Shown here: positions 8,854-17,981 of the stretch, piece after piece | Numbering within the stretch: the first letter of the stretch is position 1 | Layout of the letters: every line of letters starts with the position of its first letter | Assembly (NCBI RefSeq): GCF_900105125.1 | Contig: NZ_LT629750.1 | Span: 4,367,001 to 4,431,000, forward strand | DNA: 64,000 nucleotides | Source of the DNA: Bradyrhizobium canariense | Lineage (GTDB): Bacteria > Pseudomonadota > Alphaproteobacteria > Rhizobiales > Xanthobacteraceae | Direction of reading: 5' to 3' | Made by a program: the position numbers and the translations under genes | Notes under the pieces: generated by a model | Seen by the model: only the letters and a program-made list of their open reading frames with translations | What the model was told of the DNA's origin: nothing | Databases searched by the model: none

Positions 8854-9393
8854 TTACGTGCGGGCCGTCCTGACAAAGCCCCACGCCGCGATCGCGGCCA
8901 TCAACAGCGAGATCAGCACGTTATAGCCGGCGAGCGACAGGCCGAGAAAGCGCCACTGCACCTCGTCGCAGCGGATCACCTTCACAGTGTCGAGGCGCTC
9001 CAGAAGGTTGCCGGCGCTGCCGAGATTTCCGACCGGCCCGGTGCAATCGGTCGGCCCCTGGAAGAAATGCCATTCGACGCCGGCATGATAGGTGCCAAGC
9101 ACCGCATTGCCGAGGGCGGCAAGTGCGAGGATCGCAAGCCCCGCCAGCAGCACCGGACGCGGGGCGTGTTTTGCCGCAGCGATCGCTACCAATGCGCCGA
9201 GCGGGACCGCCAGGTAATAGGCGTAGCGCTGCTCCAGGCAGAGCGGACAGGGAAGGATTTCGAGCACGAGCTGGAAGAACCACGCCCCCGCCAGCGTGGC
9301 CGCCGCGATGACGGTGACAGCGAGCGCCGCTGTCAGCGCGGGGTTGGCCGTGGCCTGCGTGTGAGACGGGTTCGCGGTGGCTTGAAACGTCAC
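8854..9393 (-). CDS. dsbB: DsbB-like disulfide bond formation membrane protein
   Basis: 179 residues with four membrane helices. The CPLCLEQR motif in the first periplasmic loop and a second loop carrying Cys (GPTDCTGP) are the two redox pairs expected of DsbB, which passes electrons from DsbA to quinone. The start is GTG at 9393 with GGAG nine bases upstream. It is the last chromosomal gene before the tRNA-Leu. Confidence 0.87.
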   Translation of the reverse strand: MTFQATANPSHTQATANPALTAALAVTVIAAATLAGAWFFQLVLEILPCPLCLEQRYAYYLAVPLGALVAIAAAKHAPRPVLLAGLAILALAALGNAVLGTYHAGVEWHFFQGPTDCTGPVGNLGSAGNLLERLDTVKVIRCDEVQWRFLGLSLAGYNVLISLLMAAIAAWGFVRTART

Positions 9394-9675
9394 GTTGATC
9401 TCCTCTGTGCAAGCGTCCTATCCCGGCAGGCCCGGCGCTGTCGAGGCAACCGCGATCACACTGGAGTGTTTTGGCGTCCCGGTGACGGAATGGCCACGGT
9501 CGGGCCAACGGCCCCCACCGCATCAGGCTGCAATCTTACACGCCGCCGGGCCAAAAGCGCTCAGACAATCAACGTCTTTGCCCGGGCCAAACGCCCATGC
9601 CCGGGTTGACCCGCAGGGCGCGCCCGCTATATTCCGCCGGCTTCGTGACGCCGGCCTTCGGGCCGCTGTCCGGAC

Positions 9676-9760
9676 GCCCCTGTGGCGGAATTGGTAGACG
9701 CGCTCGACTCAAAATCGAGTTCCGCAAGGAGTGCTGGTTCGATTCCGGCCAGGGGCACCA
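9676..9760 (+). tRNA. tRNA-Leu(CAA)
   Basis: An 85-base tRNA: acceptor GCCCCTG pairs with CAGGGGC, then A and an encoded CCA. The D arm is GCGGAATTGGTAGACGC, the anticodon stem is CTCGA/TCGAG around CTCAAAA (anticodon CAA, reading UUG), with a variable arm and a T arm GCTGG-TTCGATT-CCGGC. It is the integration site of the island: its 3' end is duplicated at 61457-61487. Confidence 0.95.
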
Positions 9761-9776
9761 TCCTACCGTCCGCCCT
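9745..9776. repeat. Left attachment repeat of the island (tRNA-Leu 3' end)
   Basis: 32 bases covering the last 16 bases of the tRNA-Leu and 16 beyond. They match 61457-61487 with a single G missing on the right; the exact shared block is 24 bases (9753-9776 and 61464-61487). The similarity fades beyond this. The location at a tRNA 3' end beside an integrase is the classic attL/attR arrangement. Confidence 0.88.
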
Positions 9777-9938
9777 AACCCGCTAACGTTCACTTTCCTC
9801 AATAATGAAAGGCACAAGTCGCACTTTAGACTTCGCGGCCGTTCGCCCATTTTTGCTGGTATCCGACCATTTTGTTGGTATCCTCGTTGGTAGTTCATAG
9901 GGCTGTTGGTATCGCGATTTTTGCGGGGAATCGAACCC

Positions 9939-11156
9939 ATGCCGACCAAGAACGACACCTATTTTCGGCACCTGAAATCCGGCGAAAAAAACTACAAGCA
10001 GTCTGACAGTGGCGGACTTTTCATGCTCGTCACGACGACAGGATCGAAGCTCTGGCGCCTTACCTATCGCTTCGATGGCAAGCAGAAGCTACTCGCCCTT
10101 GGTCAATATCCGGTGACATCCCTCGCGGACGCGCGCATCAAACGCGACGATGCAAAAAAATTGCTTGCGGAAGGAATTGATCCGTCCGTCAACCGCAAGG
10201 AGGAGCGCCGCAATGCACGAATGGCGCGGGCCAACACCTTTGAAGCCGTGGCCAAAGAACTCATGGACAAATTCAAGGCGGAGGGTGATGCGCCGAAAAC
10301 CCTGAAGAAGAAGCAGTGGCTGCTCGATTTCGCCAACAAGGCGTTCGGCAAGCGACCAATCGCGGAAATCAAAGCGCCTGAAATCCTCGACGCTTTGCGG
10401 AAGATTGAGAAGCGTGGGCGGCACGAGACTGCGACCCGAGCTCGCAGTACCGTTGGTGCAGTCTTCCGTTTCGCCATCGCAACGGGACGTGCGGAACGGG
10501 ATCCAACTGCGGACCTCCGCGGCGCGCTGATCACACCAACCGTTACACACCGGGCGACAATCGTCGAACCCAAAGCTGTCGGCGCGCTGCTGCGGGCAAT
10601 TGATGGTTTTGAGGGCCACGCCGTCACGAGGCACGCCCTGAGGCTGGCGCCGCTCGTCTTCGTGCGACCTGGTGAGCTTCGGCACGCTGAATGGGCCGAG
10701 TTCGACTTGGCTGACGCCGAATGGCGCATACCCGCAAAAAAGATGAAGATGAGACGACCACACCGGGTGCCGTTGGCAGCTCAAGCGCTTGCGATTCTTC
10801 GCGAGCTTAAGGAGATTTCCGGCGGGTCAAGATATCTGTTCCCTTCGGTGCGGTCGTGGTATCGGCCGATCAGCGATAACACTCTGAACGCGGCACTGCG
10901 TCGCCTCGGATACGACCAGACGGAGTTAACCATCCACGGCCTTAGATCGACGGCGTCGACGCTCCTGAACGAGAGTGGGAAATGGCATGCGGATGCGATC
11001 GAACGCCAATTGGCGCATCAGGAGGCGAATGAAATCCGTGGCGCCTACACGCATGCCGCAGAATTTTGGCAGGAGCGTGTGCGGATGATGCGGTGGTGGG
11101 CGGACGAGCTCGACCGGCTAAGGCAGCACGGTCGTGTCATCAAAATGAGTGCCTAA
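9939..11156 (+). CDS. int: P4-type tyrosine integrase of the island
   Basis: 405 residues. The N-terminal DUF4102 arm-binding domain (about 1-90; YKQSDSGGLFMLV...LLALGQYPVTSLADARIKRDDAK) is followed by a core-binding helical domain and a catalytic domain. Catalytic residues visible are Arg in VRPGELRHAEW, His-x2-Arg in HGLRST, His in LAHQE and the Tyr nucleophile in AYTHA. It should recombine the tRNA-Leu site. The start at 9939 is preceded by GCGGGGA; upstream in-frame codons up to 9906 are less likely. A decayed relative lies at 61496-62150. Confidence 0.93.
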   Translation: MPTKNDTYFRHLKSGEKNYKQSDSGGLFMLVTTTGSKLWRLTYRFDGKQKLLALGQYPVTSLADARIKRDDAKKLLAEGIDPSVNRKEERRNARMARANTFEAVAKELMDKFKAEGDAPKTLKKKQWLLDFANKAFGKRPIAEIKAPEILDALRKIEKRGRHETATRARSTVGAVFRFAIATGRAERDPTADLRGALITPTVTHRATIVEPKAVGALLRAIDGFEGHAVTRHALRLAPLVFVRPGELRHAEWAEFDLADAEWRIPAKKMKMRRPHRVPLAAQALAILRELKEISGGSRYLFPSVRSWYRPISDNTLNAALRRLGYDQTELTIHGLRSTASTLLNESGKWHADAIERQLAHQEANEIRGAYTHAAEFWQERVRMMRWWADELDRLRQHGRVIKMSA

Positions 11157-11204
11157 AGAAAAACCGCGGCTGAAATAGGGCTGCTCGCTTAGGCCGCACG
11201 TAGA

Positions 11205-11483
11205 TTAGCTGGATATATTGGCGTCAAGGAGCGCCAGAAGTGAGCGCACAACTACTAGTCGCCGACGTCCGATCGTTGTAGTGACGATCCGTTTAGCTCC
11301 TATCAACTCATAAAGCTTCGTGCGTCCCAAACCGGTCACCTCGCATGCTTCGTCAATTGTGCAGGTGAGCCGCTGAGCGAATGGGATCGTGCTCAGTTCT
11401 TCGGCTTGCGGCGCGGATAGACTAACTTGTAACTGTTGTCCGCCGTTTTTCTCTCGTCGACTATATCTCACATGACCCTCCAT
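11205..11483 (-). CDS. AlpA/excisionase-like small HTH protein
   Basis: 92 residues if started at ATG 11483. The C-terminal half holds a MerR/AlpA-type helix-turn-helix: CTIDEACEVTGLGRTKLYELI followed by a basic wing IGRRRLVVVRSLLALL. This is the fold of phage and island excisionases or AlpA regulators. It converges on the integrase 48 bases away. The open frame runs to 11834 without a convincing start. A similar but broken copy lies at 34700-34906. Confidence 0.72.
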   Translation of the reverse strand: MEGHVRYSRREKNGGQQLQVSLSAPQAEELSTIPFAQRLTCTIDEACEVTGLGRTKLYELIGAKRIVTTTIGRRRLVVVRSLLALLDANISS

Positions 11484-11560
11484 CTTCGCACAATGCTCGA
11501 CAGGACGAGAATTTGCTGTGCGACCAGCAACGTCAATGCGAACATCCGAAGGCCCCCGCG

Positions 11561-11632
11561 TACGATAGCGTACGCCAACGCCGGTTCGAGTATTTCCGGA
11601 CACTAAAGGCGAGGAGGGATTTTTTCGCAGCG
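11561..11632. repeat. Segment duplicated at the right junction (62077-62150)
   Basis: TACGATAGCG..., TTCCGGACA and GGAGGGATTTTTTCG-like blocks align with 62077-62150 at roughly 70 percent identity by eye, with one small gap. In frame the two read YDSVRQRRFEYFRT and YDSAQQRAFENFRT, so the ancestor may have been coding. The rest of the 11484-11836 interval shows nothing I can identify. Confidence 0.6.
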
Positions 11633-11836
11633 ACGAAGGCAGCGGCGAACCGTCAATGGGAATTGGCTCGCACAAACCTCGACAATCCGAGACCGCAGAT
11701 GAGTCCCCGGTGGCGCGCCACCCAGAACAAACCCGCCAACTCCTATCGCCCCCTCGATAGCTCAACCGGAAGCTGTTACATTCCGGCCGCTGGATGTATT
11801 GACGCAAGCATTCAAGAGACCTCTTGCGGAGCACGG

Positions 11837-12706
11837 ATGTCGACGGTCAATCGGGAAGTCACGATCAAGATCGACGACTCATTCACTGGTCCGGTTTGCG
11901 ATTACAGCGTTGGCTTTCTGAAGTTCAGGCAGCAAGGAAAGATCGAGGTCGCCGATCCGATGGGTAGCGGGACCTTCGTCAAGCTCGGCAAACTCTATGG
12001 CATCCTGACCGCTGCACACGTACTGCGAGAGTTCGGGCTAGAGGAAACAGTCGGCCTGGTTCGCTTTCCGAGCATTCGGCCGGCCCTTCAGAACCGGCGG
12101 TTGAACCTCGGCCACACCAAGCGCGTGTTAGACTGGAACGGGAAGGATTGCGACGCACCTGATATAGCGTTCGTTTCCATTCCGGAAGTTGACGGCCGCG
12201 AACTGGAAGCGAAGGGAGCCATCTTCTACAACCTTGGGCTCCCGCGCGACTTCAAGATCGGAACCGCGGGAAATCGCATGAGCACATGCTATGCGCTCGT
12301 CGGCGTCGTCGGCGAATGGACTGAGGACGGCGTGGTCGCCTTCATCAAAGGAAGGAAGATCGACATAGGCGGGCTTTTTGGTGCTGCCAAGACCGTGCGG
12401 CCTTTCCAGGAAGACGGAAACGATCTCGTCGAGATTGAAGTCAGTTTTGAGACCGGCCCGCGCGTTCCAAGGAGCTACGGCGGAGTCAGCGGCGGGGCAC
12501 TTTGGGAACTGCACGTGGAGTTGGATAAGGATCTGGTGGTGGTCAAGGTCAACAAGAAGCTTCACGGCGTCGCCTTTCGTCAGTCCGGCGACCGAAAGCG
12601 TGTAACGGCCAATGCCGCTTCAGTGGTCGAAGCTTTTGTTAAAGACAAAGTTGTCGCGGCTTGGCCGGAGGCTGACACTGGCCAATCCGAAACAGAAGCA
12701 GGTTGA
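11837..12706 (+). CDS. Trypsin-like serine protease, first gene of a four-gene putative defence operon
   Basis: 289 residues with an intact chymotrypsin-fold triad: His61 in GILTAAHVL, Asp109 in APDIAF and Ser218 in YGGVSGGALW. There is no signal peptide, so it should act in the cytoplasm. Trypsin-like domains without leaders are known in bacterial conflict systems, where they are thought to cleave or activate partner effectors on infection. The start at 11837 has GGAG upstream; the open frame extends upstream to 11513 but lacks a ribosome site. Three genes follow with gaps of 3, 7 and -4 bases, so co-expression is expected. Confidence 0.82.
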   Translation: MSTVNREVTIKIDDSFTGPVCDYSVGFLKFRQQGKIEVADPMGSGTFVKLGKLYGILTAAHVLREFGLEETVGLVRFPSIRPALQNRRLNLGHTKRVLDWNGKDCDAPDIAFVSIPEVDGRELEAKGAIFYNLGLPRDFKIGTAGNRMSTCYALVGVVGEWTEDGVVAFIKGRKIDIGGLFGAAKTVRPFQEDGNDLVEIEVSFETGPRVPRSYGGVSGGALWELHVELDKDLVVVKVNKKLHGVAFRQSGDRKRVTANAASVVEAFVKDKVVAAWPEADTGQSETEAG

Positions 12707-12709
12707 GAG

Positions 12710-13402
12710 ATGGATATTGCCGCCGCAGCCGAGGCTTTGCAGAAGTTCAGCGGCACAAACCTGACGGATGCTCTATCCCGAATTGAGGGGAGCTTAAGGG
12801 GAGCAACGAGGACGGGATCCCTCGCCGCACTGTCGGCTTCGGGCGATGAAAAACAGGCCCTCGCCGCCGCCGCGTCCCTCAAGCGGGTAGCTGCCCAAGT
12901 GAATACCGCGATTCACGCGCTCGGCATTCTTCTCTGTCTTCCGCATATTCTGGAGGACGGTGAAACCGTCGAATATGTCTCGCTCGGCGCCGGCAACACA
13001 GGGAGGCTCTTCGACCTTGAAACTAATCAGCGCATCGCCGAATTCAAGTTCATTCACTGGCAGGGAAGCGCCGAGACTATCCGGCAGAACTCGATCTTTA
13101 AGGACTTCTTCCTGCTCGCCGATTACCCCACGAACAAACGCAAGTACCTCTACGTGCTCGGCACCGAGTACCCGCTTAAGTTTTTCCAGGCAAGGCGGGC
13201 GATTGCTAGTGTGCTCAGCAAAAATGAAGCTGTTCGCAACCAGTTTCGTTCCCGCTTCGGCGATCGATACACTAGAGTGCATGAATATTTTTCCGAGCAC
13301 TGTCACGCAGTCGCGATCGAAGATGTTTCAAGATGGCTGCCAGAATTGATTGATGATGAACTGACTGGCAGCGGCCTGCCGGGCATCTCCGAGCTAGGAT
13401 AA
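12710..13402 (+). CDS. Unknown protein with a PD-(D/E)XK-like nuclease motif
   Basis: 230 residues. An N-terminal helical region (about 1-75) leads to GAGNTGRLFDLETNQRIAEFKFIHWQG (shown in pieces: Asp102, Glu111-Phe-Lys113, Gln118). Asp, nine residues, Glu-x-Lys, then a Gln nearby is the active-site pattern of restriction-endonuclease-like folds. The motif is short, so the nuclease call is an inference; the rest shows no recognisable domain. It starts three bases after the protease stop. Confidence 0.62.
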   Translation: MDIAAAAEALQKFSGTNLTDALSRIEGSLRGATRTGSLAALSASGDEKQALAAAASLKRVAAQVNTAIHALGILLCLPHILEDGETVEYVSLGAGNTGRLFDLETNQRIAEFKFIHWQGSAETIRQNSIFKDFFLLADYPTNKRKYLYVLGTEYPLKFFQARRAIASVLSKNEAVRNQFRSRFGDRYTRVHEYFSEHCHAVAIEDVSRWLPELIDDELTGSGLPGISELG

Positions 13403-13409
13403 CAATCCG

Positions 13410-15926
13410 ATGGCGCTTGCAGTCACGATCTTCGGCTTAGCGGAGCGAGCGTCGCCAGGGATTCTAGTCTACGCTTACCTCCGCACTATTCGTGGCTCGG
13501 GCGATTACCCGCCGCCGATCCCTTCGCGCGACCAGTTTGATCCCGTGATCCGCAGGGCAATCGACGGCACGGAGCTTGAGGTCGTCATCTGGGATAAGAC
13601 ATTCACCGATGCCGAGAGTGAGACGGTACTGTCGGATCTCCGGGCAGGCCGCTTTGCCGTTCCAGCGGAAAGCCCCATCGAGCCGAAGGTCCTGATCGAA
13701 GGGCAGCCTTTCGGACCGATCGTCATCGTTGAACACTCAGGCCGGGTTCGGTCTTGCGGCACGGGACTTCTGCGCGCAAGCGGTGTTGCGATGAAGGACG
13801 GGGTCGCGCGGATCCACCGCTACCTTCAGAGCTTCATAGAAGTTGGAGAGATTGCCGCCTGCCTGCCCACCATTTTCAGGATCATCGCGGAAGAATCCGG
13901 TCTGGATCGGATTTATTCGAAGCGGCGTCGGCTGAGCTGCGTTGAGCTGTTTCTGCGGGACGACAGCCGGCTTTCGGCAAACGGCCCCTTGTTCAATGCG
14001 CGGATCGAGAAGCCGAACTTTCGGAGCAAAGCACCGACGCGACGGGTCCTCATCCGGCGCGATGAAGCGCTGGCCGGACAGCCCTACCGTTTTCATGTAG
14101 CTTTGAACAACTATGACGAACTGATCGAAGAGCGTCTATTCGAGATCGCCGGCGACATTGACGAGGTCGTGATCGAGGCCGCCAATCACGTCACCGACGT
14201 CGAGTTATCGGTATTTCATCCGAACGGACAGCTGGCTGACCGGATTAGTGGAGCATTTGTTCAGAGCTACGAATTTGGCCTGACTGCCGCGGGACGCCAG
14301 GACTTCTTGCCCCAGGTCTTCGAAGGGGCGCCGGACGCTGTGGATTTGAGCAATCGGCCTCGGGTTGCCACCGTGGCGTTTTCCAACCCTGCGCCTGGGG
14401 ACCGGTCGGGCGGACTGGACACCCTTCGCCACAACGTTACCGACGCTGCGATGCTGACCGGTGCTGAGAACTGGAAGCCCGAGAACAAGTGGCTCCGGTC
14501 AAGCGGTGAAGACCAGGTTGAGGTCATTCGATGGATGAAGGCAAAGCTAGAGCAGCCCGGCGTCGTTAGGGCATTTCTCGTAGATCCTTACCTCGGCAGC
14601 GACGCCTTTCGCCGCATTATCATCCGCCATGGGAATGAAACGATCTCGCTGGTCGTGCTGGTATCGCCGGGCGGCGCCGATCCGGACGCAGACACAGTCG
14701 ACACGCCGGCTGCAGCCAGCCACCTCGACAAGCTGGTCGTGACCGCGAAGGAGTTTTCCGAGCAGCTATGCGGCCGGATTTCGGTCTACCACGTCAAGCG
14801 CGGGGACGGCGCGAAACAGGCCTTCCATGACCGCTATCTCTGCACTTTGAACCAGAAGGGCACGCCCACTGTCTACCTGCTGTCCAACAGCCTGAGCAAG
14901 GCCGCAGGCGATTGGCCGTTTGCGATCAGCGAACTAGACCGCGTCTCTTCATGGCGCGTGCATTCCTACATACGAGCACTTCTGGACGGCAAAGACCGCG
15001 ACCGTGCAATCTCGACGTCGTTGATCTGGCAGACCCCGGAACCCGGCACACCAGCACTTGAAAAGGCGAGGCTCACAGAAAGCGCGTCGCCACCTCCAGC
15101 CGAGACATGGAAACTCGCGGCAAATCTCTTCCTTGAGGAATTAAAGCAGGTCGTCTTCAACGGCTCTACCGATGAGATCCGCGGTGCTGGGCCCGTCAAC
15201 CGATTGCTCGCCTCATGGGATTCCCAAACGGATGCGCTCGCACTTGCCGACAAGGTTTTTGAGATCGTCGTGCATCGGCAGAATGTTGCCGTACACATTT
15301 CGTCGATGTTTGCAGCGGGTACAGCGGATCAGGCACGCGTGAGCCAGCGTCTGGATGAACTTCTTCTCAATGCCTTTATCACCGCGCTTCCGCCCGGGGG
15401 CGGTGCACAACCAGGTCACCTCCCGTTCGACAACCGGCATGCGTACCTTGAACACATCGCACGGACGATCGCCCTGGCGCCCTCACCTACCGATTTTGTT
15501 CGGAGCCGGCTGAACCCGATCGTTGCCTTTATCGTCGGCCGGCTTGAAGCGCAGCGTTCGGATCAGACGTCGTGCTTTGAACAGCTGGAGGCTGCAACAT
15601 GTGTGGTAGCTGTCGTGCTAGACGTCGCCATTCGTGCGGAAACGTCAAAACGGGCCTATCGGATAGGAATGGCGACGGATTATATCTATTGGATGGGGCG
15701 GCTGGCTCGAAGTGAAACCGCCGCGACACGTCTTACGATCGATGAGGACATGAGGGACGTTTGGCGCTCGGATTTCCTCTTGGCGGCAAGCAAGGCGGCG
15801 GCCGCTCGACGCGCGCTCGGCGATGAACTCGCAGGACCAGTTCAACGCATCCTGGACGATCCCCTTGTCATCCCTGCTTTCAAGGTCGCGCTGAGCGATG
15901 ACGGCAGCCAGCCGGCAGGCCCATGA
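13410..15926 (+). CDS. Large protein with a phospholipase-D-like catalytic motif
   Basis: 838 residues. A central segment around residues 380-510 reads FLVDPYLGSDAF...LVVLVSPGGA...AFHDRYLCTL...VYLLSNSLSKAAGDWP. The HDRYL (His473) plus a later Ser-Asn-Ser-x5-Gly turn is the altered HKD pattern seen in PLD-superfamily nucleases and effectors. The N-terminal ~250 residues and the helical C-terminal ~250 residues are unassigned. It is the largest component of the operon and the likely effector or sensor; which of these is not decidable here. It begins seven bases after the preceding stop. Confidence 0.65.
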   Translation: MALAVTIFGLAERASPGILVYAYLRTIRGSGDYPPPIPSRDQFDPVIRRAIDGTELEVVIWDKTFTDAESETVLSDLRAGRFAVPAESPIEPKVLIEGQPFGPIVIVEHSGRVRSCGTGLLRASGVAMKDGVARIHRYLQSFIEVGEIAACLPTIFRIIAEESGLDRIYSKRRRLSCVELFLRDDSRLSANGPLFNARIEKPNFRSKAPTRRVLIRRDEALAGQPYRFHVALNNYDELIEERLFEIAGDIDEVVIEAANHVTDVELSVFHPNGQLADRISGAFVQSYEFGLTAAGRQDFLPQVFEGAPDAVDLSNRPRVATVAFSNPAPGDRSGGLDTLRHNVTDAAMLTGAENWKPENKWLRSSGEDQVEVIRWMKAKLEQPGVVRAFLVDPYLGSDAFRRIIIRHGNETISLVVLVSPGGADPDADTVDTPAAASHLDKLVVTAKEFSEQLCGRISVYHVKRGDGAKQAFHDRYLCTLNQKGTPTVYLLSNSLSKAAGDWPFAISELDRVSSWRVHSYIRALLDGKDRDRAISTSLIWQTPEPGTPALEKARLTESASPPPAETWKLAANLFLEELKQVVFNGSTDEIRGAGPVNRLLASWDSQTDALALADKVFEIVVHRQNVAVHISSMFAAGTADQARVSQRLDELLLNAFITALPPGGGAQPGHLPFDNRHAYLEHIARTIALAPSPTDFVRSRLNPIVAFIVGRLEAQRSDQTSCFEQLEAATCVVAVVLDVAIRAETSKRAYRIGMATDYIYWMGRLARSETAATRLTIDEDMRDVWRSDFLLAASKAAAARRALGDELAGPVQRILDDPLVIPAFKVALSDDGSQPAGP

Positions 15927-17503
15927 CCGGCCCCTCTCCTGAAGCCCTCGCCCGCCTGCAGTTGGAAGCCGCGCGGCAAGAGGCGCGTGAGCACCAGCGT
16001 CGGCTAATGCAGGGGCTGGGCAACCCTATCATTTCGTTCGAAAACCACGGCTATCGCGTGGTGTGCGTCGGCAAGGAGGTGCGCTGGTCAAAGGCATGGC
16101 GCACATTTCCCGATTTTCTCTTCGACTACATAAAGGTGAAGTTCACCCCGGAATGGGGCAATGCCGAGCTAGCCAAGCCGGAAGCCGAGCGGCACCCACT
16201 TCTGAAGTGGTATTATAAGGTGTGTATGTTGCAGCAGACACTGCCGAAGGGGCCGGACGGCATCCATTCCGCCGAAATGACCGGAGCCGTGCGGGCTTAT
16301 CTCGGTCTTGCCTATGATTTGTATTTGAGCGCGCACAACGCCGAACTGCCTAAGCTGCTGCTCAAGCGATTGCGCAACCCGCAGACCTTCGAGGGAGCGA
16401 TTTACGAAGCTCGGGTCATTGGCAGCCTGGCGCGGGCGGGCTTCCATATTGAGCTGGAAGACGAGACGGATTCCGATCGCTCGCATTGCGAATTGACGGC
16501 TACGCACAAGGACACGGGCAGGAAGTTCTCGGTGGAAGCCAAGGCGGTTACGTCCGTCAGCAGCCGGTCGGGAGCCAGTGCCGAGCCTCCCCGCATTCGC
16601 AATCAACTCTACAAGGCATTATGCAAGCAGGCGGATCATGAGCGCATGATCTTCATCGAGTTGAACCGTGCAGCGAGCGGCGCCGCCGGCGAAGTCCCGG
16701 ACTGGATGCAGCACATCGACGCGGAGCTCGAACAGGCCGAGAAAGAACTTACTATCGACGGTCAACCTGCACCACCCGCCTACGTGATGGTGACGAACCT
16801 TGGCGCAGTACATGCACTCGACAGTACCGTGTTCACGGACATCGGGCTGGCCTGCGGTTTCAAGATTCCAGACTTTGCCTCGCGGACATCTGCCCGATCC
16901 ATATTGGAGCTCGTCGATGCGCGGGAGAAGCATCTGGAACTGCACTGGCTGCGCAAGGCGCTCCACCGGCAGCAAACGGTGCCAAGCACGTTTGACGATC
17001 GGCTTTCCGAAGAATCACGAAATAAGGCCCTGCCGCGCCTCCTGATCGGATCGACATACCTGATCCCTCTCGCCGACGGCCGGGATGCGCCTGCCGTGCT
17101 TACCGATGCGGTGGTCCTTGAACCGGAGCAGAGCGCCTACGGGACCTATCGATGTGCGGACGGAACACACGTCATTTGCAAGACCCCCCTCAGCGATGCC
17201 GAAATGGCCGCCTACAAGGGCTCTCCGCAAACTTTTTTCGGCATCATTAAGGATGTGTCGCGCGAGATAAAGGAGCCGCTGGATGCCTTCGATTTCTTCT
17301 GGGAAAGCCATTCGGACACGCCCAAGGAAAAACTGATCGAGTTCACCTCCAATTGGCCGGACGCGGCCGCGCTGCACCAACTCGATCAACACCGACTCGC
17401 CCAAGTCTATTGTGCGCGTTATGCGGAAAATCTCTGGGCGGCTCGCGTTCGGGACAAGAACGCTTCCGGCGGGCGATCAACGCCTCCTTCGCCCCAATGC
17501 TAG
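15923..17503 (+). CDS. Unknown protein with a restriction-endonuclease-like domain, last gene of the operon
   Basis: 526 residues. Around residues 155-210 is EGAIYEARVIGSLARAGFHIELEDET...HCELTATHKDTGRKFSVEAKAV: a helix with Glu, a strand with Glu and then Glu205-Ala-Lys207, the PD-(D/E)XK layout of Mrr-like nucleases. The flanking parts (1-150 and 230-526) are not recognised. ATGA overlap with the preceding gene indicates translational coupling. A long gap follows, consistent with the operon end. Confidence 0.65.
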   Translation: MTGPSPEALARLQLEAARQEAREHQRRLMQGLGNPIISFENHGYRVVCVGKEVRWSKAWRTFPDFLFDYIKVKFTPEWGNAELAKPEAERHPLLKWYYKVCMLQQTLPKGPDGIHSAEMTGAVRAYLGLAYDLYLSAHNAELPKLLLKRLRNPQTFEGAIYEARVIGSLARAGFHIELEDETDSDRSHCELTATHKDTGRKFSVEAKAVTSVSSRSGASAEPPRIRNQLYKALCKQADHERMIFIELNRAASGAAGEVPDWMQHIDAELEQAEKELTIDGQPAPPAYVMVTNLGAVHALDSTVFTDIGLACGFKIPDFASRTSARSILELVDAREKHLELHWLRKALHRQQTVPSTFDDRLSEESRNKALPRLLIGSTYLIPLADGRDAPAVLTDAVVLEPEQSAYGTYRCADGTHVICKTPLSDAEMAAYKGSPQTFFGIIKDVSREIKEPLDAFDFFWESHSDTPKEKLIEFTSNWPDAAALHQLDQHRLAQVYCARYAENLWAARVRDKNASGGRSTPPSPQC

Positions 17504-17981
17504 CAAAGTCTCGAATGTATTCCGCCTCGTGACCGATTGGTGCGAGAGCGTGAAAAATCTTAGAAACGGCTAGATTCGACGCATGGCGCACCACTTAAAG
17601 CAAAACCGTCATTGCGAGCGCTTTTGGGCGCGGGCGGCGCCGACATCTCCCCAACACGCAAGCGTGCTGAAAGGCCAAGCAAGAACAAACCTGAGATTAG
17701 CGGCGTTTTGGATCAGAGCAGGCCCTGGAGTCGAAGGTGAAGTTCCCGCTGTCTGTTGCTGGATTGATTGCCATTACGATACTGGCCGCAAGCAAATGAC
17801 GGCGACCCGCCGTCCTCCGAGCCTCGGGAGTCCATCGCTTCCATAAAGTTCCTTCGTGAGGTTGCGAGCCTCTCAGTATCGGCTGGGATCTGCTTCCGGC
17901 AGACGTGCCGTCGCCGCTGATCATTTTCCCCAGGCGTAGCATTTTCTGGTTCGATCAGCTTAGCGCCGTCTAGAGGTACTA
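17504..17981. other. 478-base gap without a supported gene
   Basis: Between the convergent four-gene operon and the LodA cluster. Only short open frames are present and none has a plausible ribosome site plus a recognisable product. No clear terminator hairpin was found by eye. Confidence 0.5.

Noticed and set aside
11513..11836. N-terminal extension of the trypsin-like gene
   Set aside because: No ribosome site at 11513; the extension has no protease features and includes the repeat shared with 62077-62150. The start at 11837 is well supported.
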